A stretch of DNA of 9,401 nt from Methylobacterium sp. (GTDB lineage Bacteria; Pseudomonadota; Alphaproteobacteria; Rhizobiales; Beijerinckiaceae), in contig JAJKJG010000169.1 of NCBI GenBank assembly GCA_021154065.1, forward strand, positions 1 through 9,401, read 5' to 3'. Of the stretch, positions 1 through 5,459 are shown in pieces (position 1 is the first letter of the stretch; each line of letters begins with the position of its first letter). The translations under genes and the position numbers were made by a program. The notes below the pieces were generated by a model. It was not told where the DNA came from, did not search any database, and worked only from the letters and a program-made list of their open reading frames with translations.

Positions 1-516
1 GTCGAGCCCGGAATCACCGATCGTCGGGGCGCCCTGGCCGGCGCGGATGAGAGCGACGAGGCGGGCGCGGCTCTCGGCCGTGTTGCCGGTCTCGATCAGC
101 GTCTCGACCGCCTCGGTGCGGTAGCGGGCGAGGTCGCGGCCCGAGAGGCCGAGCGCGTGCGGGCGCACCATCTCGCCCTGGCTCATCGGGATGCCGCCGA
201 AGATCTGGTCGAGGTATTCGCCGATGCCGATGCGCACGAGGAGGTCCTCGGTCTCCCCGAAGCGGCCCTCGCCCGAGAGGCGGCGGGCATACGCCGCCAT
301 CTCGCGGATCGCCTCGGCGTAGGTCGCGAGCCAGGCGAGCCCGTGCGCCGCGTGCTGCTCGGCCTCGAGCCGCTCGGCCGAAATGCGGCCGTCGGCGACG
401 ACCTTCGCCCGCACCCGCCGGCGCGCCTCGGCAACGAGCGCGGCGGCGTCCTTCGCGGCCGCGTCGGCGAGCGAGATCAGGTCCGGCCCGGCAGCGGAGG
501 CGGCGGCGGCGGTCAT
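1..516 (-). CDS. mcd: Methylsuccinyl-CoA dehydrogenase, N-terminal part (runs off the left edge)
   Basis: This is an FAD-dependent acyl-CoA dehydrogenase family enzyme that oxidises (2S)-methylsuccinyl-CoA to mesaconyl-C1-CoA in the cytoplasmic ethylmalonyl-CoA pathway. Only 172 codons are visible, from the ATG at 516 to the window edge with no stop. They cover the long N-terminal extension that separates Mcd from ordinary short-chain acyl-CoA dehydrogenases; the FAD and catalytic domains would lie outside. Recognisable segments are EAEQHAAHGLAWLATYAEAI (residues 51-70), the GRFGETEDLLVRIGIGEYL stretch (84-102) and GGIPMSQGEMVRP (107-119), which I recall as typical of Mcd. It lies 66 bases downstream of the transporter gene on the same strand and could be read from it, but it also has its own candidate promoter and operator. 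Ccr and Ecm in the same window strongly support the call over a generic dehydrogenase. Confidence 0.87.
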   Translation of the reverse strand, partial: MTAAAASAAGPDLISLADAAAKDAAALVAEARRRVRAKVVADGRISAERLEAEQHAAHGLAWLATYAEAIREMAAYARRLSGEGRFGETEDLLVRIGIGEYLDQIFGGIPMSQGEMVRPHALGLSGRDLARYRTEAVETLIETGNTAESRARLVALIRAGQGAPTIGDSGLD

Positions 517-533
517 GCGAAGCTCCCATCGCT

Positions 534-547
534 GTGCGGTGCAGCAT
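534..547 (-). promoter_or_regulatory. Shared EMC-pathway box upstream of mcd (PhaR-like operator candidate)
   Basis: Read on the minus strand this is ATGCTGCACCGCAC, with core CTGC-ACC-GCA. It ends 17 bases before the mcd start codon. Eleven of 14 positions are identical with boxes in front of ccr and ecm. It overlaps the candidate -10 hexamer of mcd, which suggests repression. The assignment to a PhaR-type regulator is inferred from the published CTGC-N3/4-GCAG consensus; the last position here is C, not G. Confidence 0.5.
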
Positions 548-571
548 AAACTCGCGCGGCGGCCATGTTGA
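543..571 (-). promoter_or_regulatory. Candidate sigma70-type promoter of mcd
   Basis: On the minus strand, TCAACA (571-566) and TATGCT (548-543) are separated by exactly 17 bases, each matching 4 of 6 consensus positions. Transcription would start within the box at 534-547, giving a leader of about 20 bases. It lies between the transporter stop codon and mcd, so mcd could be expressed apart from the upstream genes. Hexamer matches of this quality occur by chance, so confidence is limited. Confidence 0.35.
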
Positions 572-582
572 TCCCCATTCGG

Positions 583-1455
583 TCAGGCGCGGCTCGCGAT
601 CGCGACGCCCGCCGCCGCGACCAGCATGCCGAGGATCTGCACCGGTGACAGGGTCTCGCCGAAGAGCACATAGGCGATCAGCGCCGCGACCGGCGGCACG
701 AGATAGAGGAGCGCGGCGACGCCGGCGACGGCGCCGCGCCGGATCAGCACCAGCAGAAGCCCGATGGCGCCGATCGAGAGCGCGACGACCGACCAGGTCA
801 GGCCGATGAAGAGCTCGGGCGCCGGCTCGAGCCGGCCGTTCTCGAGGATCAGCGCCACCGGCAGGGTGGCGAGCGCCGCGCCGACGAATTGCGCCACCGC
901 GTTGGTGCGCAGATCGACCGCCGCGGCGGTGCGCTTCTGCCAGATCGTGCCAAGCGTGATCGAGACCGTGCCGAGGAAGCAAACCGTGACCGGGAGGGCC
1001 GAGAAGCCGCCGGCAGCACCGAGCTTCGGCGCGATGACGAGCGCCGTGCCGAGAAAGCCGACCGCGATGCCGAGCCAGCGCCGCGCCGAGACCCGCTCGC
1101 CGATGAGCGGGCCGACGAGCATGCCGGTGACGAGCGGCTGCAAGCCGGCAATGAGCGCCGAGATGCCGGCCGGCAGCCCGTGCTTGATCGACCAGAACAC
1201 GGCGCCGAGATAGCCGCCATGGATCAGCATCCCGGCGATCATGCCGTTGCGCCAGCCGCGCGCCGCCGTCGGCCACGGCGCGCGGGCGGCGAGCGCGATC
1301 AGCCCGAGGAGGATCGCGGCGAGGACGTACCGTAGGACGAGGAAGGTCAGCGGGTCGGCATAGGGGATCACGAGCCGAGCGGCGATGAAGCCCGTCGCCC
1401 ACAGGAACACGAACAGCGGCGGCGCGAGGCGGGCGAGCGTCGAGGGCGAAAGCAT
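583..1455 (-). CDS. DMT superfamily (EamA domain) inner-membrane transporter
   Basis: A 290-residue polytopic membrane protein of the drug/metabolite transporter superfamily, the usual length for ten-helix two-EamA-repeat exporters. The first EamA repeat spans roughly residues 8-135, from PPLFVFLWATGFIAARL to the conserved block GISALIAGLQPLVTGMLVG...GERVSARRWLGI. The second spans roughly 150-288 and ends in the matching block GVAALLYLVPPVAALIAYVLFGETLSPVQILGM. Family members export amino acids, metabolites or drugs, but the substrate cannot be read from the sequence. I chose the ATG at 1455 because homologues begin just ahead of the first helix; GTG and TTG codons lie upstream in frame. No clear Shine-Dalgarno site precedes it. 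The start codon lies inside a 42-bp repeat also found before the amidase gene, which ends 79 bases upstream on the same strand. The two genes may be co-transcribed. Confidence 0.85.
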   Translation of the reverse strand: MLSPSTLARLAPPLFVFLWATGFIAARLVIPYADPLTFLVLRYVLAAILLGLIALAARAPWPTAARGWRNGMIAGMLIHGGYLGAVFWSIKHGLPAGISALIAGLQPLVTGMLVGPLIGERVSARRWLGIAVGFLGTALVIAPKLGAAGGFSALPVTVCFLGTVSITLGTIWQKRTAAAVDLRTNAVAQFVGAALATLPVALILENGRLEPAPELFIGLTWSVVALSIGAIGLLLVLIRRGAVAGVAALLYLVPPVAALIAYVLFGETLSPVQILGMLVAAAGVAIASRA

Positions 1456-1480
1456 GGCTGGCCAGGAACCACGCCGGGCC
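1439..1480 (-). repeat. 42-bp direct repeat, copy 1 (overlaps the transporter start)
   Basis: This segment matches 2943-2984 at 37 of 42 positions without gaps. The best conserved block, GGCCAGGAACCACGCC on the plus strand, is identical in both copies. It covers the first codons and the immediate leader of the transporter gene, and both copies have the same orientation relative to the gene downstream. It may be a dispersed intergenic repeat or a shared promoter/operator. The sequence does not decide between them. Confidence 0.75.
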
Positions 1481-1534
1481 GCGCGGTTCAACCGGGCGTC
1501 AGCGGGCACGAGGCGTCGCTTGCCGCCGCGCCGT

Positions 1535-2929
1535 CTATTCGGGTGGGAAACGCCGGTGGTAATCCGTCGCGTTCTGGTAGGCCCAGCCGATGCGAAGCGC
1601 CGTCGCCTCGTCATAGGCGCGGCAGACGACCTGGAGCGAGGTCGGGAGCCCGTCGCCGGCAAAGCCGTTCGGCAAGGCCAGGGCGCAGAGGTCCAGGAAG
1701 TTGCCGAAGCGGGTGTAGTGGGCCGGCGCCTTGGTCTGGTCGACCTCATCCAGCGGCAGCGCCGTCGTCATGGTGGTCGGCGTCAAGAGGGCGTCGATGC
1801 CATCGAGCGCCGCGGCGAACTCGAGCTTCATCGCGTCGCGCTGCTGCAGCGCCTCGAGATAGGCTTGCGCCGTGACGGCGCGGCCGGCGGCAATGCGCGG
1901 GCGAACATGCTCATCGAGCGGTGCGCCGGCATCGTCGACGAGCTCGTGCCGGATCGCGTAGCTCTCGGCCGCCATGATGCGCAGGTTCAGCGCCGCGACG
2001 TCGGCGAAGCCGAAGGGCAGGTCGATGGCGACGATCTCGGCCCCGAGCCGCTCGAGCTCGACGAGCGAGGCGTCACAGGCGGCAAGCACATCCGGCGAGG
2101 CGAAGCCGCGCTCGTGATCCGGCATGCGGGCGAGGCGGAACCCGCGCAGCCCGCGCTTCAGCATCGGCAGGGGGTCGGCATAGGGCAGCCGCTCGGTGCG
2201 GGGGTCGAGCGGGTCGGGGCCCTGCATGGCGGCGTAGAGCAGCGCCGCGTCCTCGACCGAGCGCGTCATCGGGCCGGGCGTGTCGAGCGTCGGGCTCAAG
2301 GGCAGAACGCCGTAGGTGCTGACGCGCCCGATCGTGGTCTTGAGCCCGGTGATGCCGCACCAGGAGGCGGGGAGCCGCACCGAGCCGCCGGTATCGGTGC
2401 CGACCGCCCACGGGACGAGGCCCGCGGCGACGGCGACGCCCGAGCCGCTGCTCGACCCTCCCGGCGTGCGTTTGCGTTGCGGGTCCCACGGATTCCACGG
2501 CGTGCCGAGGCGCGCGTTCGTGCCCCAGCCGCCCATGGCGAACTCGACCGTATGGGTCTTGCCGAGCACGATCATGCCCTGTGCGACGAGGCGCCGGGCG
2601 AGCGTCGCGGTGCGCGCGGCCTTGCGGTTGCGCCAAGCCTCGCAGCCGCCGCTGACGGTCTTCCCCTCGATCTCGATTAGGTCCTTCAAGGCGATCGGGA
2701 TGCCGTGCAACGGCCCCACGGAATGGCCGGAGCGGATCGCCTTGTCGGCGGCCTCCGCCGCGAGCCGCGCGTCCGCGGCATAGACCGCAACGAAAGCCTG
2801 AAGCTTGGGGTCGCGCGCCTCGATGCGCGCCAGATAAGCTTCGACGACGTCGATCGGCGAAAGGCGCCTCGCCTGGATGGCGGCCGAGAGCTCATGAACC
2901 ATGAAAGAGGTCGGATCGCTGTGGGGCAT
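1535..2929 (-). CDS. Amidase-signature family hydrolase
   Basis: A cytoplasmic amidase-signature enzyme of about 464 residues, normal length for the family, which hydrolyses C-N amide bonds (GatA-like amidases, aryl or aliphatic amidases, allophanate hydrolase-type enzymes). All three catalytic residues are visible: Lys82 in IALKDLIE, the cis-Ser159 in TPGGSSSGSGVAVAAG, and nucleophile Ser183 in TDTGGSVRLPAS. The 24-residue spacing between the two serines equals that of fatty acid amide hydrolase. No neighbouring GatB or GatC is seen, so a stand-alone amidase is more likely than the tRNA amidotransferase subunit. Substrate is unknown. I chose the ATG at 2929. ATGs at 2902 (nearer the conserved SAAIQARRLSPIDVVEAYL block) and 2959 (inside the repeat) are alternatives, and none has a convincing ribosome binding site. 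It lies upstream of the transporter, so the pair might handle one substrate, which is only inference. Confidence 0.88.
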   Translation of the reverse strand: MPHSDPTSFMVHELSAAIQARRLSPIDVVEAYLARIEARDPKLQAFVAVYAADARLAAEAADKAIRSGHSVGPLHGIPIALKDLIEIEGKTVSGGCEAWRNRKAARTATLARRLVAQGMIVLGKTHTVEFAMGGWGTNARLGTPWNPWDPQRKRTPGGSSSGSGVAVAAGLVPWAVGTDTGGSVRLPASWCGITGLKTTIGRVSTYGVLPLSPTLDTPGPMTRSVEDAALLYAAMQGPDPLDPRTERLPYADPLPMLKRGLRGFRLARMPDHERGFASPDVLAACDASLVELERLGAEIVAIDLPFGFADVAALNLRIMAAESYAIRHELVDDAGAPLDEHVRPRIAAGRAVTAQAYLEALQQRDAMKLEFAAALDGIDALLTPTTMTTALPLDEVDQTKAPAHYTRFGNFLDLCALALPNGFAGDGLPTSLQVVCRAYDEATALRIGWAYQNATDYHRRFPPE

Positions 2930-2942
2930 CGGAGGATTCGCT

Positions 2943-2984
2943 GTCGAGGGCGGGGGCATGGCCGGCCAGGAACCACGCCAGGCC
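2943..2984 (-). repeat. 42-bp direct repeat, copy 2 (upstream of the amidase)
   Basis: Second copy of the repeat at 1439-1480, matching at 37 of 42 positions. It lies 13-54 bases upstream of the chosen amidase start. It contains an ATG (2959 on the minus strand) in frame with the amidase, at the same place in the repeat as the transporter's start codon in copy 1. Confidence 0.75.
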
Positions 2985-3009
2985 ATGGCGAGCAACCCGC
3001 AAAGGCGAA

Positions 3010-3029
3010 GCCGCGACCTCCTTCGCGGC
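3010..3029. repeat. Perfect 7-bp hairpin at the left end of the element
   Basis: GCCGCGA (3010-3016) and TCGCGGC (3023-3029) are perfect inverted repeats around a 6-base loop. No gene ends here and no T-run follows, so it is not read as a terminator. It is probably part of the element's left end. Confidence 0.45.
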
Positions 3030-3071
3030 AGGGGTTACGACATTCACACATTGAAGGTCGGCGGCGCGCAT

Positions 3072-3109
3072 CTCCCTCCCCCCGCTCGCGAAGCGAGTGG
3101 CGGGGAGGG
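3072..3109. repeat. Inner inverted repeat, left arm, with a gaa-loop hairpin
   Basis: The arm matches the reverse complement of 3247-3286 almost completely: a CTCCCTCCCCCCGCTCG flank and a GAGTGGCGGGGAGGG flank. The centre holds a hairpin, CTCGC-gaa-GCGAG (3085-3097). Its partner hairpin is one base pair longer, so the two arms differ by a compensated pair rather than at random. Confidence 0.75.
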
Positions 3110-3112
3110 CCG

Positions 3113-3131
3113 GCTCGGGCGAAGCCCGAGC
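3113..3131. repeat. Eight-bp gaa-loop hairpin
   Basis: GCTCGGGC and GCCCGAGC form a perfect 8-bp stem around a gaa loop. It has the same design as the neighbouring arm hairpin and directly follows the left arm. No T-tract follows. Confidence 0.65.
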
Positions 3132-3246
3132 GGGGTGGGGGGGCGCTTCCTCGACCATAAGGCGCGGCTGTCGATGGCTGCCCTGGCGCAATCGCCGCGT
3201 CATCCTCGTCGCCCTCGCGCCTCGCCCAGCCACCCCCCACCCCTAC

Positions 3247-3286
3247 CCCTCCCCGCCACTCGGCTTCGCCGAGCGGGGGGAGGGAG
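3247..3286. repeat. Inner inverted repeat, right arm, with a ttc-loop hairpin
   Basis: Reverse-complement partner of 3072-3109. Its central hairpin is CTCGGC-ttc-GCCGAG (3259-3273), one base pair longer than the left-arm hairpin. Pyrimidine-rich sequence just to its left (from about 3231) can also pair with the G-run after the hairpin at 3113-3131, extending the long-range palindrome. Confidence 0.75.
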
Positions 3287-3369
3287 GAGCGAGAAGCCGG
3301 CCTGTGTGAATCTGGTAACCCGCGGAGGAGGAAGGGAGCTCGCTCGGCCGCCTTGCCTCGCCGCCGCCC

Positions 3370-4284
3370 TTGCGGCATCTGAGCCGCGTGCCGCGCTTCA
3401 GCACTCTTCTCGCGGTCGCAAAGATCGCCTCTGGCCGCTTCCTCCTGCATGACGGGTGGGCGATCGCGAGCCACATCGCGCTCTCGATCCTCTTGTCGCT
3501 GTTCCCGTTCCTGATCCTCGTGACCTCGCTCGCGAGCTTCTTCGGCACCGGCTCGCTCGCCGACGAGGCGACCGACATCATCCTCGAGGCGTGGCCGACG
3601 GAGGTCGGCGAGCCGATCGCCGCCGAGGTGCATCGCGTGCTGACCGAGCAGCGCCGCGACATCCTGACCCTCGGCGCCGCCTTCGCGCTCTATTTCTCCT
3701 CGAGCGGGGTCGAGAGCCTGCGGGTCGGCCTCAACCGCGCCTACGGCATCCGCGAGACGCGGGCCTGGTGGTTCACGCGGCTCGAATCGATCGGCTTCGT
3801 GATCGGCGGTGCCTTCGTGATGCTCGGCTTCGCGATCCTGGTCGTGCTCGGGCCGCTGATCTGGCGCGGCCTGCTCTACTGGCTGCCGAAGCTCGAGCCG
3901 CTCGGCTGGATCGTCGATTTCGCGCGCTTCGGCGTCGCGAGCGTGCTCATCGTCGCCGGGCTGATCATCGCCCATAAGCTCATCCCGGCCGGCCGCCGCC
4001 CATGGCGGCGGATCTTCCCCGGGGTCGTGGTGACGCTCGTCCTGTGGATCTTCGGCGGCGTTCTCTTCGGGCGCTATCTCGAATACTACCCCGGCGCCTA
4101 CGCCTCGATGTATGGCGGCCTCGCGACGGCGATGCTGACGCTCGTCTTCCTCTACATCCTCGCCGCGATCTTCCTCTATGGCGGCGAGATCAACGGCACC
4201 GTGATCGCGGCAAAGAAGCGCCGCCTGCACAAGCTGCGGATCCGCGACGAGCAGTTCGCCGAGGTGCGCAAGGCGCCGCTGTAG
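3370..4284 (+). CDS. YihY/BrkB family (UPF0761) integral membrane protein
   Basis: A 304-residue inner-membrane protein of the YihY/virulence factor BrkB family, long mis-annotated as ribonuclease BN. Its biochemical role is unsettled. About six hydrophobic helices are visible, near residues 33-59, 97-115, 138-162, 182-202, 215-235 and 248-275. Family landmarks are HIALSILLSLFPFLILVTS near the N terminus, SSSGVESLRVGLNRAYG (110-126) and the C-terminal YGGLATAMLTLVFLYILAAI...YGGEIN block. The tail is basic and probably cytoplasmic. The frame contains no upstream ATG: the choices are TTG at 3370 or GTG at 3388, both without a clear Shine-Dalgarno site, so the start is uncertain by six codons. 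A stop at 3316, inside the repeat element, closes the frame upstream. The next gene on the same strand begins 76 bases later. Confidence 0.85.
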   Translation: MRHLSRVPRFSTLLAVAKIASGRFLLHDGWAIASHIALSILLSLFPFLILVTSLASFFGTGSLADEATDIILEAWPTEVGEPIAAEVHRVLTEQRRDILTLGAAFALYFSSSGVESLRVGLNRAYGIRETRAWWFTRLESIGFVIGGAFVMLGFAILVVLGPLIWRGLLYWLPKLEPLGWIVDFARFGVASVLIVAGLIIAHKLIPAGRRPWRRIFPGVVVTLVLWIFGGVLFGRYLEYYPGAYASMYGGLATAMLTLVFLYILAAIFLYGGEINGTVIAAKKRRLHKLRIRDEQFAEVRKAPL

Positions 4285-4298
4285 CCCCTCGCATGCGC

Positions 4299-4328
4299 TT
4301 GGTCGCTTGCCCTCGCGCGGCGTACATT
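4299..4328 (+). promoter_or_regulatory. Weak candidate promoter of the zinc dehydrogenase
   Basis: TTGGTC (4299-4304) and TACATT (4323-4328) are separated by 18 bases in the gap between the two plus-strand genes. They would give a leader of about 25 bases before the ATG at 4361. Matches to the sigma70 consensus are partial, so read-through from the YihY gene is an equally good explanation. Confidence 0.25.
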
Positions 4329-4360
4329 GGCGCGCGGACGAGATCGACGGAGCGGGACGC

Positions 4361-5416
4361 ATGAAGGGCGTGGTGCTGGCCGGCGACCGGCGGGTCGAGA
4401 TCCTCGATTTTCCCGATCCCGCCCCCGGTCCGGGCGAGGTCGTGATCGAGATCAAGGCTTCCGGCATGTGCGGCAGCGATCTCAAATTCTACCGCGCTGC
4501 CGGCGGCGCCGCCGCGCTCGGCTTCAAGAGCAGCGGCGGGCCGGTGGTCGCCGGGCACGAGCCCTGCGGCGTCGTCGCCGCCGTCGGGGCCGGCGTGCCC
4601 GAGCGGCAGGCGCGGGTCGGGATGCGGGTGATGCAGCATCACTACCGCGGCTGCGGCGTCTGCCGGCACTGCGCGACCGGCTGGATGCAGCTCTGCGTCG
4701 AGGGCGTCGCCGAGGTCTACGGTGTCACCGGGCACGGCGCCCATGCGCCTTTCATGAAATGCCCGGCCCGCACCCTCGTGCCGCTGCCGGACGAGCTCTC
4801 CTTCGAGACCGGCGCCGCGATCTCCTGCGGCACCGGCACCGCCTGGGGGGCGCTGCATCGTTTGGGCCTCCAGGGCGACGACACCATCGCGATCTTCGGC
4901 CAGGGACCGGTCGGGCTCGCAGCGACGCAGCTCGCGAGCGCCATGGGAGCGCGGGTGATCGCGCTCGACACGAGCCCCGAGCGCCTCGCCCGCGCCGCGG
5001 AGTTCGGCGCGGCGGCGACGATTGACCCGGCGGCCGTCGCCGATCCCGTGCACGCCATCCGCGACCTCACCGGCGGGCTCGGCGCCGACCTGTCGCTCGA
5101 CGCCTCGTCCTCGCCGCTGGCGCGCCGGCAGGCGGTGCGCTGCGTGCGCACCTGGGGCAAGGCCTGCTTCGTCGGCGAGGGCGACACCGTCACCCTCGAC
5201 GTCAGCGCCGACCTGCTGCGCCGTCAGGTGACGCTGATCGGCTCCTGGACCTTCTCGACCGTCGGCCAGGCCGACTGCGCGCGCTTCATCGCCGAGCGCG
5301 GCATCGCCGCCGAGCGCATCTTCACGCACCGCTGGCGGCTCGAGGAGGCCGAGGAAGCCTACCGCCTGTTCGACACGCAGACGACCGGCAAGGGGGTGAT
5401 CGCGCCGGCGGCGTGA
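4361..5416 (+). CDS. Zinc-dependent medium-chain alcohol dehydrogenase (MDR family), substrate unknown
   Basis: A 351-residue medium-chain dehydrogenase/reductase with both zinc sites. Catalytic-site residues are Cys37 in ASGMCGSD, His66-Glu67 in AGHEPCG and Cys156 in ISCGTGTAWG. Structural-zinc cysteines are Cys98, 101, 104 and 112. The Rossmann motif GQGPVG is at 180-185, with Asp203 at the end of the second strand pointing to NAD rather than NADP. The family includes threonine, sorbitol and butanediol dehydrogenases, and this sequence does not separate them. The ATG at 4361 is preceded by GGAG eight bases upstream, and the protein begins in typical MKGVVLAGD fashion; the longer frame from 4307 lacks family similarity. 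It ends 43 bases from the convergent propeller gene. There is no visible link to the ethylmalonyl-CoA pathway. Confidence 0.87.
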   Translation: MKGVVLAGDRRVEILDFPDPAPGPGEVVIEIKASGMCGSDLKFYRAAGGAAALGFKSSGGPVVAGHEPCGVVAAVGAGVPERQARVGMRVMQHHYRGCGVCRHCATGWMQLCVEGVAEVYGVTGHGAHAPFMKCPARTLVPLPDELSFETGAAISCGTGTAWGALHRLGLQGDDTIAIFGQGPVGLAATQLASAMGARVIALDTSPERLARAAEFGAAATIDPAAVADPVHAIRDLTGGLGADLSLDASSSPLARRQAVRCVRTWGKACFVGEGDTVTLDVSADLLRRQVTLIGSWTFSTVGQADCARFIAERGIAAERIFTHRWRLEEAEEAYRLFDTQTTGKGVIAPAA

Positions 5417-5429
5417 GCCGTGTCAGGCA

Positions 5430-5456
5430 GCCGCCATGATGCTCCTCTTCGGCGGC
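5430..5456. terminator. Possible weak hairpin between convergent genes
   Basis: GCCGCC (5430-5435) and GGCGGC (5451-5456) can pair over a 15-base loop in the 43-base gap between the convergent dehydrogenase and propeller genes. There is no T-run on either side. Position is the main argument for a bidirectional terminator, and the structure itself is weak. Confidence 0.2.
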
Positions 5457-5459
5457 GAG

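Larger units (their letters stand above)
3010..3331. mobile_element. MITE-like inverted-repeat element (non-autonomous, no ORF)
   Basis: About 320 bases bounded by imperfect terminal inverted repeats. GGGTTACGACATTCACACA at 3032-3050 matches the reverse complement of 3303-3321 at 17 of 19 positions. The similarity continues outward, with CCTCCTTCGCGG (3017-3028) on the left and CCGCGGAGGAGG (3320-3331) on the right, offset by a small gap. A second inverted pair lies inside, at 3072-3109 against 3247-3286. No transposase is encoded, as expected for a miniature element mobilised in trans. I found no obvious target-site duplication, so the exact ends and its mobility are uncertain. It could instead be a static intergenic palindromic repeat. 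Confidence 0.6.
2930..3369. other. Gene-free intergenic region filled with repeats
   Basis: This 440-base interval separates the divergent amidase and YihY genes. I see no credible gene: the frames open across it have repeat-derived, arginine- and proline-rich translations without domains. It holds copy 2 of the 42-bp direct repeat and, next to it, an inverted-repeat element with several hairpins. The promoters of both flanking genes should lie here or inside these repeats, but I could not identify convincing hexamers. Confidence 0.7.

Noticed and set aside
14..1402. A 462-codon minus-strand open frame across mcd and the transporter
   Set aside because: It overlaps two recognisable genes in another frame, is rich in Arg/Ala/Pro and has no domain; long shadow frames are normal at this GC content.
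1456..1480. A sigma54 (-24/-12) promoter in the 42-bp repeat, from the GG...GC pattern in its minus-strand reading
   Set aside because: The spacing between GG and GC is 11 bases rather than the required 10, and the TTGCA-type -12 element is absent.
1385..2680. A 431-codon plus-strand open frame opposite the amidase
   Set aside because: It is the mirror of the amidase, which has an intact Lys-Ser-Ser triad.
3010..3131. Rho-independent terminators formed by the strong hairpins
   Set aside because: No gene ends nearby and no T-run follows any stem; they fit a repeat element better.
2686..4485. A 599-codon minus-strand open frame antisense to the YihY gene and spanning the repeats
   Set aside because: Its translation is charged low complexity, it crosses the mobile-like element and overlaps a membrane protein with clear family features on the other strand.
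4626..4640. GATGCAGCATC inside the dehydrogenase gene, similar to the ATGCTGCA half of the shared box
   Set aside because: Only the first eight positions match; the second half-site GCA is missing and the site is mid-gene, encoding part of a His/Gln-rich segment.
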